Source: Candidatus Bathyarchaeota archaeon (GTDB lineage Archaea; Thermoproteota; Bathyarchaeia; Bathyarchaeales; DTEX01). Taken from it: a stretch of 52,213 nt of DNA. A program made the position numbers and the translations under genes. The notes under the pieces were generated by a model. The model saw only the letters and a program-made list of their open reading frames with translations, did no database searches and was not told the origin of the DNA. Below are positions 33,099 to 42,088 of this stretch, piece by piece. Position 1 is the first letter of the stretch, and every line of letters begins with the position of its first letter. The stretch is from assembly GCA_018396635.1 (NCBI GenBank), contig JAGTQE010000010.1:1-52213 (forward strand), in the 5' to 3' direction.

Positions 33099-33749
33099 AT
33101 GTCTGCCCATAAATCTTTAGACTTAAGGGAAATTAGCATTTACGTTTTATGCGCTGCCATTGTCTTTTTGGCTCAGTACCTTTTGGTGGCCCTCTTCACT
33201 TACGAGCTCTCAATAAGCCTTATTGCAGACCTACATGTGATTGTCTTATTTTATCTTATTCCACTTACTGTCACGCTCATAATTCTACTTAACATACACT
33301 ATATTACGAGAAGTTTGCCTACAGTGCGCCCATCTAAGAAGACGTGGACGAGCGCCCGTAGTGGCGCAGCACTCTATTTTATCTCATATTATAGGGTTTT
33401 TGAAAACTGCTTCATTGCAGTATCATTGTTCTGTCTCTCCCTACTTATAGTCTTGGCACTATTACATCCCATATTTATCCATAGATTTGCCGTGAACCTT
33501 TATTTGAGTAATGGTCTCTTTAGGGCTTTAGTTGCCCAATTTAGACAAATAACCTCAGCCATCGTTAGCGCTCTTATGGGCCCCAGCGCATTTTCATTCT
33601 GGAAAACCTTTCAACCTCTAATTGAGCAGGCGATGAATATAGATCCTATGTGGAAGTATTTGCTATGCCAAAATATTGCGGCTTGGTCAGTGTCGCTTAT
33701 ATCTTTTACATACGTTAGGTATTGTTTAAGAAGTCTCAAAAGATCTTAA
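33099..33749 (+). CDS. Multi-span membrane protein, unknown
   Basis: A 216-aa membrane protein with about five hydrophobic segments, near residues 12-35 (IYVLCAAIVFLAQYLLVAL), 42-66, 84-98, 107-130 and 190-210. A basic loop PSKKTWTSARSG follows the second. I do not recognise the family. A GGGTGAAGG site precedes the ATG. It follows hoxH by 64 bases on the same strand, so read-through from the hydrogenase operon is possible, but a membrane role for this cytoplasmic-type hydrogenase is not implied. It converges with the next gene by a 4-base overlap. Confidence 0.65.
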   Translation: MSAHKSLDLREISIYVLCAAIVFLAQYLLVALFTYELSISLIADLHVIVLFYLIPLTVTLIILLNIHYITRSLPTVRPSKKTWTSARSGAALYFISYYRVFENCFIAVSLFCLSLLIVLALLHPIFIHRFAVNLYLSNGLFRALVAQFRQITSAIVSALMGPSAFSFWKTFQPLIEQAMNIDPMWKYLLCQNIAAWSVSLISFTYVRYCLRSLKRS

Positions 33750-34390
33750 AGAAGACCTTCCTCCTCAGACACCTTCATTATGGCTTCGTCTCTCGTTAAC
33801 CCCAATCTGTCCATATACTCTCTAATTTTATATTCTAGGATGAATGCGCTTCCCCAAGTCTTAATATATTTTTCGTGTAATTCTCTGTATAGTTTCTCAG
33901 CGTCTACCGAAGCGCTTCTCCATCTGATTTTGTCCTCCATAAGCTTTCTTCTACTATATTCGCTTTCCAAAGCTAAGAGGATTTCATTAATATTCTTTAA
34001 GAATTCATTCAGTTCCTCTTTCATCCATAATATTATGAATAATGATATTATGGATAACGCCACGAATGATAATGTTGCCAATAGGAAGGGCGGCATCAGC
34101 GAAGATAAAGATAAGCCTACTATAATTAGGGATGCTATGAGAGCCAGTATAGCGAATATAAGCCTGCGATAGCTAAAGTCGAACTCAATCGAGCTAACTT
34201 CTCCCTCGGGAATTAACTGCATTCTAACTGTGGCGCAAATCCCTTTACCAACGCTAGTCTCATATATCCTCTTTCCTTCATCTTCCATCAAAATCCTTTC
34301 TCTAGAGATCTGAGGTAAAACTTCATAAAGCCGCTCTGCGGGTACCCTAACGGTTTTACGAAACTTAGATGGAAGTCCTACAGAATACAT
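33746..34390 (-). CDS. Two-span membrane protein with helical tail, unknown
   Basis: A 214-aa protein. Residues 1-75 look soluble and beta-rich (FRKTVRVPAERLYEVLPQIS, VRMQLIPEGEVSSIEFDF), somewhat like polyketide-cyclase/START-type folds. Two hydrophobic segments follow (LIFAILALIASLIIVGLSL and LATLSFVALSIISLFIILW), and then a charged helical C-terminus containing DRLGLTRDEAIMKVSEEEG, a UBA- or SHOCT-like short helix pair. I cannot name the family. It is in the same direction as the small four-span protein gene upstream (47-base gap), so they may be co-transcribed. Confidence 0.6.
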   Translation of the reverse strand: MYSVGLPSKFRKTVRVPAERLYEVLPQISRERILMEDEGKRIYETSVGKGICATVRMQLIPEGEVSSIEFDFSYRRLIFAILALIASLIIVGLSLSSLMPPFLLATLSFVALSIISLFIILWMKEELNEFLKNINEILLALESEYSRRKLMEDKIRWRSASVDAEKLYRELHEKYIKTWGSAFILEYKIREYMDRLGLTRDEAIMKVSEEEGLL

Positions 34391-34437
34391 TTATTCTCAA
34401 TGCATTTTAACCCCTATCAAAAATAAATTGATTTTGG

Positions 34438-34818
34438 TTAAGAGGATTTGTAGAAACTTATTCCCTGAAAAATGACATGTAATAATAGGGCTGAGGAGAG
34501 GGCGATGTAGAGGATTATCGCTAACAATATTAGTATGTTTATGAAATCATATTGTACTCCGAGGAATACTATTGCTGCCAATGTAATGAGGCCGAATAGG
34601 AGGCTCACTAATGATGTGAAAAGCGCTAAATAAAGTGCCCACTTTTCCCTAACCGTTATGCCATAAGATACAATAATATTTAGTGTTCCAATGAAAGTTA
34701 GGTGAAAAGGCATATATTTTGATTGAGTTGCCATAATTATTAGTATTACTCCTGCTATGAGACAAGATATCGACAATATATAGGTACGTTTAGATATAGC
34801 ATTCCTGTCTCCACTCAA
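34438..34818 (-). CDS. Four-span small membrane protein, unknown
   Basis: A 126-aa protein with four hydrophobic segments (near residues 12-30, 39-53, 60-85 and 92-118) and almost no soluble loops. A short basic N-terminus (SGDRNAISKR) suggests the N-terminus is inside. I do not recognise the family. It is divergent from the agmatinase-family gene, 86 bases away, and precedes the two-span protein gene on the minus strand. Confidence 0.6.
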   Translation of the reverse strand: MSGDRNAISKRTYILSISCLIAGVILIIMATQSKYMPFHLTFIGTLNIIVSYGITVREKWALYLALFTSLVSLLFGLITLAAIVFLGVQYDFINILILLAIILYIALSSALLLHVIFQGISFYKSS

Positions 34819-34904
34819 TTTAAGCTCCCGCTATCTTCAGTAAACAAATATCTATGATTTTACGCTTATCGGCTTATAAATATTTGGTGTTGAGGGAATA
34901 GTGC

Positions 34905-35798
34905 ATGAGCTACCTTAAACTATTTACCTCGGCAACACTATTTTTCAGCGGCTACCAAAAAGATCTCGAAGAAGCGAAGTACGTGATTCTCGGCGTACCC
35001 TTTGACGCTACAAGTACATATCGTTCAGGAGCCAGATTCGCGCCGACGGCAATTAGAGAAGCTTCCCTTAACATAGAGACATATAGTTTCAGATCGAATG
35101 TTGATATTGAAGATTTAAGTCTACATGATGCTGGCGACTTACATGTCAGTGGAAGTTTAGAGGAGACATTGAGGAGATTAAATCTTGTCTGTCGAGAGAT
35201 AGTTGGAATGAATAAGATCCCAGTAATTATTGGCGGTGAGCACACAATAACTCTCGGGGCATCCAGGAGCATTGGTGGAGACTTTGCATTAATTAGCTTT
35301 GATGCCCATCTAGACTTAAGGGACAAGTATTTGGATGAAAAAATATGCCACGCCACATTCATGCGCAGGATAAACGAGGAAGTTAAACCTAGGAAGATTA
35401 TTGAGGTTGGGATTAGGGCTGCTTGTAAGGAGGAGATAACATATCTATTTAGCGCTGACAACATTAAGTATATAACCTCACATAAAATTATGCGTGCCAG
35501 TCTAGAAGATATTTCGCGGGAGATTAAAGATGCGGTATGCGGCTGCAACAAGGTCTATATTACGATTGACATGGATGTTTTAGACCCTGCATATGCGCCA
35601 GCGGTTCAAAATCCTGAGCCGGAGGGGCTCTCAACGAGCATGCTCTTAGATATTTTGCTCAATGTATGTGATCAACGCCTAGCTATATTTGATTTAGTAG
35701 AGGTGGCGCCACATTACGACTCCGGCGTAACATCCGTGCAGGCCGCTAAAATTATATTTGAAGTTCTCTCACACCTATATAAAATAGGCGTAAGGTAG
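34905..35798 (+). CDS. speB: Agmatinase/ureohydrolase family protein
   Basis: A 297-aa manganese enzyme that would split agmatine, or a related guanidino compound, into urea and an amine. The metal ligands are in order: GGEHTITLG (His), FDAHLDLRD (Asp, His, Asp), and TIDMDVLDPAYAP (two Asp). The AVQNPEPEGLS stretch replaces the common TPEPGGLS. Length and motif set fit archaeal agmatinases. In archaea agmatine is a polyamine precursor made from arginine. Substrate is inferred. It is followed 11 bases later by the GH2 gene. Confidence 0.85.
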   Translation: MSYLKLFTSATLFFSGYQKDLEEAKYVILGVPFDATSTYRSGARFAPTAIREASLNIETYSFRSNVDIEDLSLHDAGDLHVSGSLEETLRRLNLVCREIVGMNKIPVIIGGEHTITLGASRSIGGDFALISFDAHLDLRDKYLDEKICHATFMRRINEEVKPRKIIEVGIRAACKEEITYLFSADNIKYITSHKIMRASLEDISREIKDAVCGCNKVYITIDMDVLDPAYAPAVQNPEPEGLSTSMLLDILLNVCDQRLAIFDLVEVAPHYDSGVTSVQAAKIIFEVLSHLYKIGVR

Positions 35799-35809
35799 AG
35801 TGATTTGGC

Positions 35810-37600
35810 TTGAGCGTCCCGAGGCCTGAGCATCCTAGACCAGATTTTGAAAGAAAAAACTGGATAAACCTCAACGGCGAATGGCAATTTGAGATAGATA
35901 ACGCTAAGAGCGGGCTTGAAAAGGGCTGGAATAGTGGAAGAGACCTATCTAGGAGGATAATCGTGCCATTTCCACCTGAAAGTCCTCTCTCCGGCATTGG
36001 GGAAAAGGATTTTATGGAGTCCGTTTGGTACAGGAGGTTCTTCAAGATCCCGGACAAGTGGCTTGATGGACGTGTGCTGCTTCACTTCGGCGCAGTAGAT
36101 TACAAGGCAACAGTTTGGGTTAATGGTCATATGGCAGGCTTCCATAAAGGGGGTTTCACACCCTTCTCGTTTGATATAACAGAATTGCTGGAGCCGGGCG
36201 AAAACGAGCTTACTGTTTGGGCTATAGACGAATGTAGGAGCGGGCTTCAGCCTACTGGTAAACAGAGTCACCGTCTAAAATCATATGGATGCCTTTATAC
36301 GCGGGTAACAGGTATATGGCAGACCGTTTGGTTAGAATCCGTTCCGCGGCAATATATAAAGTACTTTAAGGTGATTGCGGAGCCAAGTTCTGAGGAGCTT
36401 TTCCTAGAATTTCACATTGGGGGCGATGAGGGTGAGTGCGAGTTTTCAGCCCAAGTCTATGATGGAAACAAGATAATTGCTGAGGCTAAAATACTATCGT
36501 TTAAGCGAGTAAACCATATTTGCATGAGGGTTCCGGACGTGCATTTATGGTCTCCTGAAGATCCACACCTATATAACTTGGTACTTAGGCTGGCTTCAGG
36601 GGACAGTTTAATCGATGAGGTCAGTTCTTATGTAGGCTTTCGCGAAATACGAAGATTTAAAAACAAAATTCTACTTAACAATCAGGTACGCTTCTTAAGG
36701 TTTGTTCTGGACCAAGGATATTATCCGGATGGCATTTATACTGCACCTTCAGATGACGCTTTAAGACGCGATATAGAATTGGCAAAAGACATGGGGTTTG
36801 ACGGCGCAAGGCTCCACCAGAAGGTTTTTGAGCCGCGTTTCCTTTACTGGGCTGATAAGCTTGGCTATTTAGTTGCTGGCGAGTTTCCAGACTGGGGTGC
36901 AGACTTATCTAATGCAACTGCCAGAGACTCCCTATTAGATGAGTGGATCAGCGTAGTAAAGAGGGACTTCAATCATCCATCCATTATAATATGGACCCCA
37001 TTCAACGAAAGGATAATTAGCGTCAATGATCAGGCATGCGTCGAGTTTATTCGAAGGGTTACTTATATAACTAAAGTAATGGATCCAACACGCTTAATTA
37101 TTGATTGCAGCGGCTATACGCATGTTAGCGAAGAAATAGATATATATGATGCCCACGACTACGAGCAAAATCCAGTAATATTTAAGGAGCATTATGCAAA
37201 CTTACCTGAAAAAGTCTCCATATTTAAGCCGCGGCCAGGGTTCTTAGAAAATATGCCTTATAAAGGTCAGCCGTTTATCGTAAGTGAATATGGTGGAACC
37301 TGGTGGAATCCTTGGGAGGCGAAGCCGGGCGAGAGTTGGGGATATGGTGAGAGGCCTAAGACGATTGAGGAATTTATCGCACGATATAGGGTGTTAACGG
37401 AGAGTTTGCTTTTTAATGAGAATATTTCAGGCTTCTGTTATACACAACTGTATGACATAGAGCAGGAAGCAAATGGACTATATACTTTTGATAGGAAGCC
37501 AAAGGTTGACCCCAATATAATTCGGGAAATTAATAGGCAGAAAGCCCGTATAGAGATCACTCTACCCTCATCTGTAAAATCACGGAGAAACATTAATTAG
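35810..37600 (+). CDS. Glycoside hydrolase family 2 enzyme
   Basis: A 596-aa cytoplasmic glycosidase with no signal peptide. The layout is an N-terminal jelly-roll sugar-binding domain (NLNGEWQFEID to about residue 180, with SVWYRRFF and VWVNGHMAGFHKGGFTPFSFD), an Ig-like domain (190-285), and a TIM barrel. The acid/base Glu400 is in IIWTPFNERI and the nucleophile Glu493 is in IVSEYGGTWW. Beta-galactosidase, beta-glucuronidase or beta-mannosidase activity are all possible. The short barrel and missing C-terminal domains resemble small GH2 enzymes. The TTG at 35810 is the only start giving the full domain. It has the same direction as the agmatinase-family gene, 11 bases apart, and could work with the MFS carriers. 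Confidence 0.88.
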   Translation: MSVPRPEHPRPDFERKNWINLNGEWQFEIDNAKSGLEKGWNSGRDLSRRIIVPFPPESPLSGIGEKDFMESVWYRRFFKIPDKWLDGRVLLHFGAVDYKATVWVNGHMAGFHKGGFTPFSFDITELLEPGENELTVWAIDECRSGLQPTGKQSHRLKSYGCLYTRVTGIWQTVWLESVPRQYIKYFKVIAEPSSEELFLEFHIGGDEGECEFSAQVYDGNKIIAEAKILSFKRVNHICMRVPDVHLWSPEDPHLYNLVLRLASGDSLIDEVSSYVGFREIRRFKNKILLNNQVRFLRFVLDQGYYPDGIYTAPSDDALRRDIELAKDMGFDGARLHQKVFEPRFLYWADKLGYLVAGEFPDWGADLSNATARDSLLDEWISVVKRDFNHPSIIIWTPFNERIISVNDQACVEFIRRVTYITKVMDPTRLIIDCSGYTHVSEEIDIYDAHDYEQNPVIFKEHYANLPEKVSIFKPRPGFLENMPYKGQPFIVSEYGGTWWNPWEAKPGESWGYGERPKTIEEFIARYRVLTESLLFNENISGFCYTQLYDIEQEANGLYTFDRKPKVDPNIIREINRQKARIEITLPSSVKSRRNIN

Positions 37601-37636
37601 TTGGCTGCAAGCCTAATAAGGTAAGGTAGAGTTTAT

Positions 37637-38377
37637 ATGAGGGAAGCAATACTAGAGGTGCAGAACTTAAGCGTTGAAGTCTCTGGAAAGAGAATACTTA
37701 ATGACGTTAACTTGCAGATATTTGAGGGTGAAGTCCACGTTCTCTTTGGGCCAAACGGATCTGGAAAGAGTTCGTTAATAATGGCAATATTGGGTTTTCC
37801 AGCATACAGGATTGTTTCCGGAAGGATATTATTCAGGGGTAAAGATATAACTTATCTCCCAACAAATGAGAGGGTTAAGATGGGCATAAGCGTAGCCTTC
37901 CAGAATCCGCCAGCAATAAGAGGGGTAAAGCTTGGCGGCATACTTAAACACTTAACGCAGAGCGAGAAGAAAATTAATGATCTTCTTACAAAAGTTAATC
38001 TTCCAGTCAGCTTCCTTGAAAGAGACGTAAATTTTGGCTTCTCCGGCGGAGAGATTAAAAAGTCTGAGATACTTCAAGCTCTTGCTCAGAATGGAAGATT
38101 ATTAATACTTGATGAGCCAGATTCAGGGGTCGATGTTGAAAACCTGAGGGTTTTGGGGAACGTTATCAATGAAGCGCTTAAAGATCGCTCAGCTCTAATA
38201 ATAACGCATCTAGGCATCATATTACAGTATATTAATGCTGATATAGCACATGTTTTAATGAATGGCACAATAGCTTGCTCTGGCCATCCGACAAAAATAC
38301 TGGGTCAAATATTAAATGAGGGTTATGCGTGGTGCGAAAAATGTCTGAAAATAAGAACGCAGCGCTGCGAGCTATAA
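37637..38377 (+). CDS. sufC: Fe-S assembly ATPase SufC (SmsC)
   Basis: An ABC-type ATPase of 246 aa that drives the SufBC scaffold. Walker A GPNGSGKSS is at 38-46, the Q-loop is VAFQNPPAIRG, and the signature FSGGEIKKSEILQAL is followed by Walker B LLILDEPDSGVD. The lysine-containing GEIKKSE form of the signature is the usual SufC form, unlike common ABC importers. The start follows AAGGTAGAG. It overlaps sufB by 37 bases. Only B and C are present (no SufD, S, E or U), which is the minimal archaeal layout recently named SMS/SmsCB. The hydrogenase and Tes in this window need many Fe-S clusters. Confidence 0.92.
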   Translation: MREAILEVQNLSVEVSGKRILNDVNLQIFEGEVHVLFGPNGSGKSSLIMAILGFPAYRIVSGRILFRGKDITYLPTNERVKMGISVAFQNPPAIRGVKLGGILKHLTQSEKKINDLLTKVNLPVSFLERDVNFGFSGGEIKKSEILQALAQNGRLLILDEPDSGVDVENLRVLGNVINEALKDRSALIITHLGIILQYINADIAHVLMNGTIACSGHPTKILGQILNEGYAWCEKCLKIRTQRCEL

Positions 38378-39564
38378 ATAAGCCATCCCCATTCGGCCCT
38401 GATTTAGACATAAGCCAGTACTCTAGGCAGCCTAAAAACTGGGAGCCTTGCCCAATATCGAGCCTTCCAAAGGAAATTCTGGAGAAAGCTATTGAAGTGG
38501 GTGTTCTGCCGGAGCAGGAAAATAGGGCTGCAACCTTCTTCCAGATAGATCACTCGGTTATCTTTAAAGCTGTTCAGGAGATTTTCGAGAATAAAGTTGA
38601 AATCATGAGTGTAAAGGAGGCTCTTAAAAAATATGTTTGGCTGAAAGATTATTGGTGGAAAATAATTAGCGTTGACATGGATAAATACACTGCTCTAGCG
38701 GAGCTTTATTGGGATCAAGGATACTTTATCAGAATACTTGAAGACCAGAAGGTTACAATACCGCTTCAGGCATGCCTATTTATTTCAACCGATAACTTAA
38801 ATCAGAACGTCCATAATATAGTTATCGCTGAGCCCGGCTCAGAGGCACAAATAATAACCGGGTGCACGCTTCACTCCACTGTTCAGCGTGGCCTCCACGT
38901 CGGTATAACAGAGTTCTATGTTAAGGAGGATGCAAAACTAACGTTCACCATGATCCATAATTGGGCCCAAAACTTCGATTCTAGGCCTAGATCCGGCGCC
39001 ATAATAGAGGATAATGGCTTATTCGTGAGCAACTATATGTGCTTTAAGCCTCTTAAGAGCCTACAGATGTATCCGGTGGCATACTGCAGGGGCGTTAATG
39101 CACGCGCCAGGTTCAACACGATAATTTACGGCGTTGGCAGGTCGTATATTGATGTAGGCTCAAAAATAGTTTTACAGAATGAGGGCTGCAGAGGCGAGGT
39201 TATATCTAGAACCATAGCGACCGATGAGGCGAAGATATATGCTAGAGGTTTACTGCAAGGAGAGCATAGTGACACAAAAGCCCACTTAGAATGTAGGGGT
39301 CTCCTACTTTCAGATGAAGCCATGATCTACGCCGTGCCGGAGATCGTGGCTAAGGCTAAAGGCGCGGAGCTGTCGCATGAGGCTGCTGTCGGAAAAATAT
39401 CCGAGGAACAGATTCAATATTTAATGGCTAGGGGCTTCTCAAAAAGTGAGGCTGAAGCCTTAATTGTAAGGGGCTTCATGGACGTGAGCATATTCGGATT
39501 ACCGAAAAACCTTGAAAAAGAGATTCAGAGGATGGTTGATATGGCAACTGGGGGCGCGCTTTAA
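38341..39564 (+). CDS. sufB: Fe-S assembly scaffold SufB/SufD-type (SmsB)
   Basis: About 407 aa. Right-handed beta-helix core of the SufB/SufD family, with HNIVIAEPGSEAQIITGCTL, EGCRGEVISRTIATDEAKIYA and the C-terminal helical block ELSHEAAVGKISEEQIQYLM that docks SufC. This last block is the most conserved SufBD stretch. The archaeal protein is a single SufB-like chain thought to act as a homodimer. The cysteine used in bacterial SufB for cluster assembly does not appear at the equivalent spot (LLSDEAMIYAV), although other cysteines lie nearby (HLECRGLL). ATG 38341 is chosen; a GTG at 38329 is also in frame. Confidence 0.9.
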   Translation: MSENKNAALRAINKPSPFGPDLDISQYSRQPKNWEPCPISSLPKEILEKAIEVGVLPEQENRAATFFQIDHSVIFKAVQEIFENKVEIMSVKEALKKYVWLKDYWWKIISVDMDKYTALAELYWDQGYFIRILEDQKVTIPLQACLFISTDNLNQNVHNIVIAEPGSEAQIITGCTLHSTVQRGLHVGITEFYVKEDAKLTFTMIHNWAQNFDSRPRSGAIIEDNGLFVSNYMCFKPLKSLQMYPVAYCRGVNARARFNTIIYGVGRSYIDVGSKIVLQNEGCRGEVISRTIATDEAKIYARGLLQGEHSDTKAHLECRGLLLSDEAMIYAVPEIVAKAKGAELSHEAAVGKISEEQIQYLMARGFSKSEAEALIVRGFMDVSIFGLPKNLEKEIQRMVDMATGGAL

Positions 39565-39616
39565 GTTTTCACTTTTCATGCACAACGGAGACCAATTCAA
39601 GACGCTCTAAGAAGGA

Positions 39617-40867
39617 ATGCTGGTGATTTCAAATATTCTTAGACGCCTAGATAGGAGGTTTAAGGTTTTACTCCTCTCTATAGGTCTACAAACGTGGTCG
39701 TCGGGTCTTTCAGCGCAGTACAATCAGCTTTACGCTGTGGCTCTAGGAGCAAACCCTATAGAGCTCGGTTCGCTTAAGAGCGTTGGTGGAGTGGTTAGCT
39801 CAGCTTTCTCGGCTCCAGCGGGCTATTTCATAAGTAGGTTCGGCGTTAAGAGGATGCTTCTCCTTGGGTTAATTTTCTCAGTGCTTGTCGCCCTTCTATA
39901 TGGTTGCGCGTTAAACTGGTGGATGCTGATCCCAGCTATAATTTTTATGAGGATTAGCATGTGGCTTATCATGCCATTAACCGACATAATAATAGTTGGG
40001 GTAACACCTTCTGAGAGAAGAGCTCTAGCGATGAGCCTTTCACGTGCAATATGGGCTATACCCGCTTTATTCGCCCCATACTTTGCGGCGACCATAGTCT
40101 CCATTTTCGGCGGGATAAGTGTGGAGGGCATAAGGCCGCTTTACTTCATACAATTAGCAGCATCCTTAATAGCGTTAATATTGGTTTTAATAATGCTTGA
40201 ACCTCTACCAATCCAAAAAACTTTCTCGCATCCAATGTCATTAACGCTCAGCATAATTAGAGGCTATAGGGAGCTCCTAAAGAGCGAGAGGTGGCTTAAA
40301 CATTGGCTGGTAGCCTTAACAATTATCCGTTTAGGAGGAATCTCGGCACCATTTATCCCATTATGGATTGTTCATGTGAAGGGCGCTGACCAACAATTTC
40401 TAGGACTTATGGGCACTTTAAGCATATTAGCTCAATTTCTTTTGCAGATCCCAATGGGCTATTTGGCTGATAGCATTGGGCGCAAAAAGACCTTCTTAGT
40501 TCTTCGCCCTATGCTCTATGCCGGCACATTGATATTAATATGGGCACCGAACCACACAGTTTTGGCCTTAGCCGGAATATTGGGGGTGATAGGACTTATG
40601 GGTCCAGTAGGATTAAGTGGAATAGGCGGCATAAGTTTTATACCATTCATAACAATGTATTGGGAGAGTTTTCCAGCCGAGAAGAGGGGGATGGTTCAGG
40701 GAATAAGCGGTCTATTAGACTTCGTAGGTTCCATAGCATCACTGATTGGAGGTTTTCTCTGGAACATGGGGTATATGGAGATGGTTCTCATTTTACCACT
40801 TTTGGCAGACCTTTTAATTCTAGTCCCGGTCTTTATACGTATGCCGGAAGGATTAAAGAAAGATTAA
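39617..40867 (+). CDS. Major facilitator superfamily transporter
   Basis: A 416-aa carrier with about twelve hydrophobic segments. The TM2-TM3 motif is GYFISRFGVKRMLLLG and the mid-protein repeat is GYLADSIGRKKTFLVL, both family hallmarks. It has a short cytoplasmic end (RMPEGLKKD). ATG 39617 is preceded by AGAAGGA; an alternative GTG is two codons later. The substrate is unknown. It lies after the SufBC pair and before a PfkB kinase on the other strand. A sugar role is possible but not shown. Confidence 0.85.
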   Translation: MLVISNILRRLDRRFKVLLLSIGLQTWSSGLSAQYNQLYAVALGANPIELGSLKSVGGVVSSAFSAPAGYFISRFGVKRMLLLGLIFSVLVALLYGCALNWWMLIPAIIFMRISMWLIMPLTDIIIVGVTPSERRALAMSLSRAIWAIPALFAPYFAATIVSIFGGISVEGIRPLYFIQLAASLIALILVLIMLEPLPIQKTFSHPMSLTLSIIRGYRELLKSERWLKHWLVALTIIRLGGISAPFIPLWIVHVKGADQQFLGLMGTLSILAQFLLQIPMGYLADSIGRKKTFLVLRPMLYAGTLILIWAPNHTVLALAGILGVIGLMGPVGLSGIGGISFIPFITMYWESFPAEKRGMVQGISGLLDFVGSIASLIGGFLWNMGYMEMVLILPLLADLLILVPVFIRMPEGLKKD

Positions 40868-41003
40868 AGAAAACCTAAATTGAAAGCCGAAATGTTTTGC
40901 TAGGCTACTTTAACCCAATGTTATAGGGGTTCTTAAGATTGCTGAGCCATGCCTTCTCTCGCCCCATTTTGAGCGATAATTAGCAATTTGGTTTAAAGGG
41001 ATT

Positions 41004-41939
41004 TCACTTTTGCTTAGCTATGTAATCTAGGATTTTTTTCTGCACACCCCCTTCCTTTAATCCAATAATGTACTCTATTATGTCGTCCACTTTTCTAAAC
41101 TTTAGATTTAGTAGCCTACTGAAACCCCAGCCAGTGCACTTTATGCTGGAGATTATTGAGGCTGCTATCACAGATTTCATCAAATCTTCCGTTCGCTTAT
41201 AAGCTGCCAAGAAAGAGCCGCACCATGTGTCTCCGGCTCCAGTTGTGTCTATAACCCTTTCAATAGGCACTCTCAAGGCTGGCACCATTTGGGTTTCCCT
41301 ATTATCCATACTTATTATTGCGCCGAGCTCGCCAAGCGTTATAACAAGCATCTTTGCTTTCAGCGTCTTTAGGGCGGTTGATAGACTTTTGGTCTCCGTA
41401 AGAGCCTTAGCCTCAGAATCGTTTAATATGAAGAAATCGACTTCCTGCGCAATTTCCCTAAGAGTTTTCTTGTTCTCTCCCCTAATATATCCTATCCAAG
41501 TGTTGACGGAGATTTTCACTTTAGGTTTCTTCTCTCTAACTAGCTCCACGATCTTTTTAACCTTAGATGGCGATATTGGTGAAATATGTAATATGCTCTC
41601 TGGACCAAGTGATCCTAATGGTATGATTGAAGGCGATATGTGAATCCCAGATCCATAATTCGCTTCCAGATACTTTGCCTCCCACTTCTCATTATATTTG
41701 ATACTGAATCTTGTGGATGGTGTTCTTGATACCCTTATGTAACGGCTGGGGAACATGCTCAGCGCACTTAAGAATGGATAATCTTTGCCAATAACGGAGA
41801 TCAAGTAAACATTTTCCAGTAGAGTTTTAGCTGCTATGGCAGCGTAAAGTGCGGCGCCACCCGGCTGCGTATTTGATCCGTTAATATTTTGAACTTTATC
41901 TATAGAAACGTGGCCCACAAAGAATATCCCGTCAATCAT
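41004..41939 (-). CDS. PfkB-family carbohydrate kinase
   Basis: A ribokinase-fold kinase of 311 aa that would phosphorylate a sugar, nucleoside or related alcohol using ATP. The N-terminal part has the substrate region QPGGAALYAAIAAKTLLENV. The C-terminal signature is DTTGAGDTWCGSFLAAY, where Asp of GAGD is the catalytic base. The C-terminal extension after GFSRL is basic. The substrate is not evident. It is divergent from the class III aminotransferase gene across a 149-base spacer containing a perfect palindrome, so both could be co-regulated. Confidence 0.88.
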   Translation of the reverse strand: MIDGIFFVGHVSIDKVQNINGSNTQPGGAALYAAIAAKTLLENVYLISVIGKDYPFLSALSMFPSRYIRVSRTPSTRFSIKYNEKWEAKYLEANYGSGIHISPSIIPLGSLGPESILHISPISPSKVKKIVELVREKKPKVKISVNTWIGYIRGENKKTLREIAQEVDFFILNDSEAKALTETKSLSTALKTLKAKMLVITLGELGAIISMDNRETQMVPALRVPIERVIDTTGAGDTWCGSFLAAYKRTEDLMKSVIAASIISSIKCTGWGFSRLLNLKFRKVDDIIEYIIGLKEGGVQKKILDYIAKQK

Positions 41940-42028
41940 ACCTCACAATCCCACTTAATCTTCAGCTGAACTCGGTACATCCCAGCCATTACATGCTGCC
42001 GGATCTCTATACTCTTTTCGGGGGATAA

Positions 42029-42046
42029 GAAACTTTAAAAAGTTTC
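42029..42046. promoter_or_regulatory. Palindrome overlapping a TATA-like box
   Basis: GAAACTTTAAAAAGTTTC has two perfect 8-base arms around AA. The CTTTAAAA part is a good TATA match, about 50 bases before the aminotransferase ATG at 42089. A dimeric repressor bound here would block the promoter, so it is a candidate operator. Confidence 0.5.
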
Positions 42047-42088
42047 GTAACATGTTGGTATTGTGAGAAGTATATCTAGGTGTTAAGA

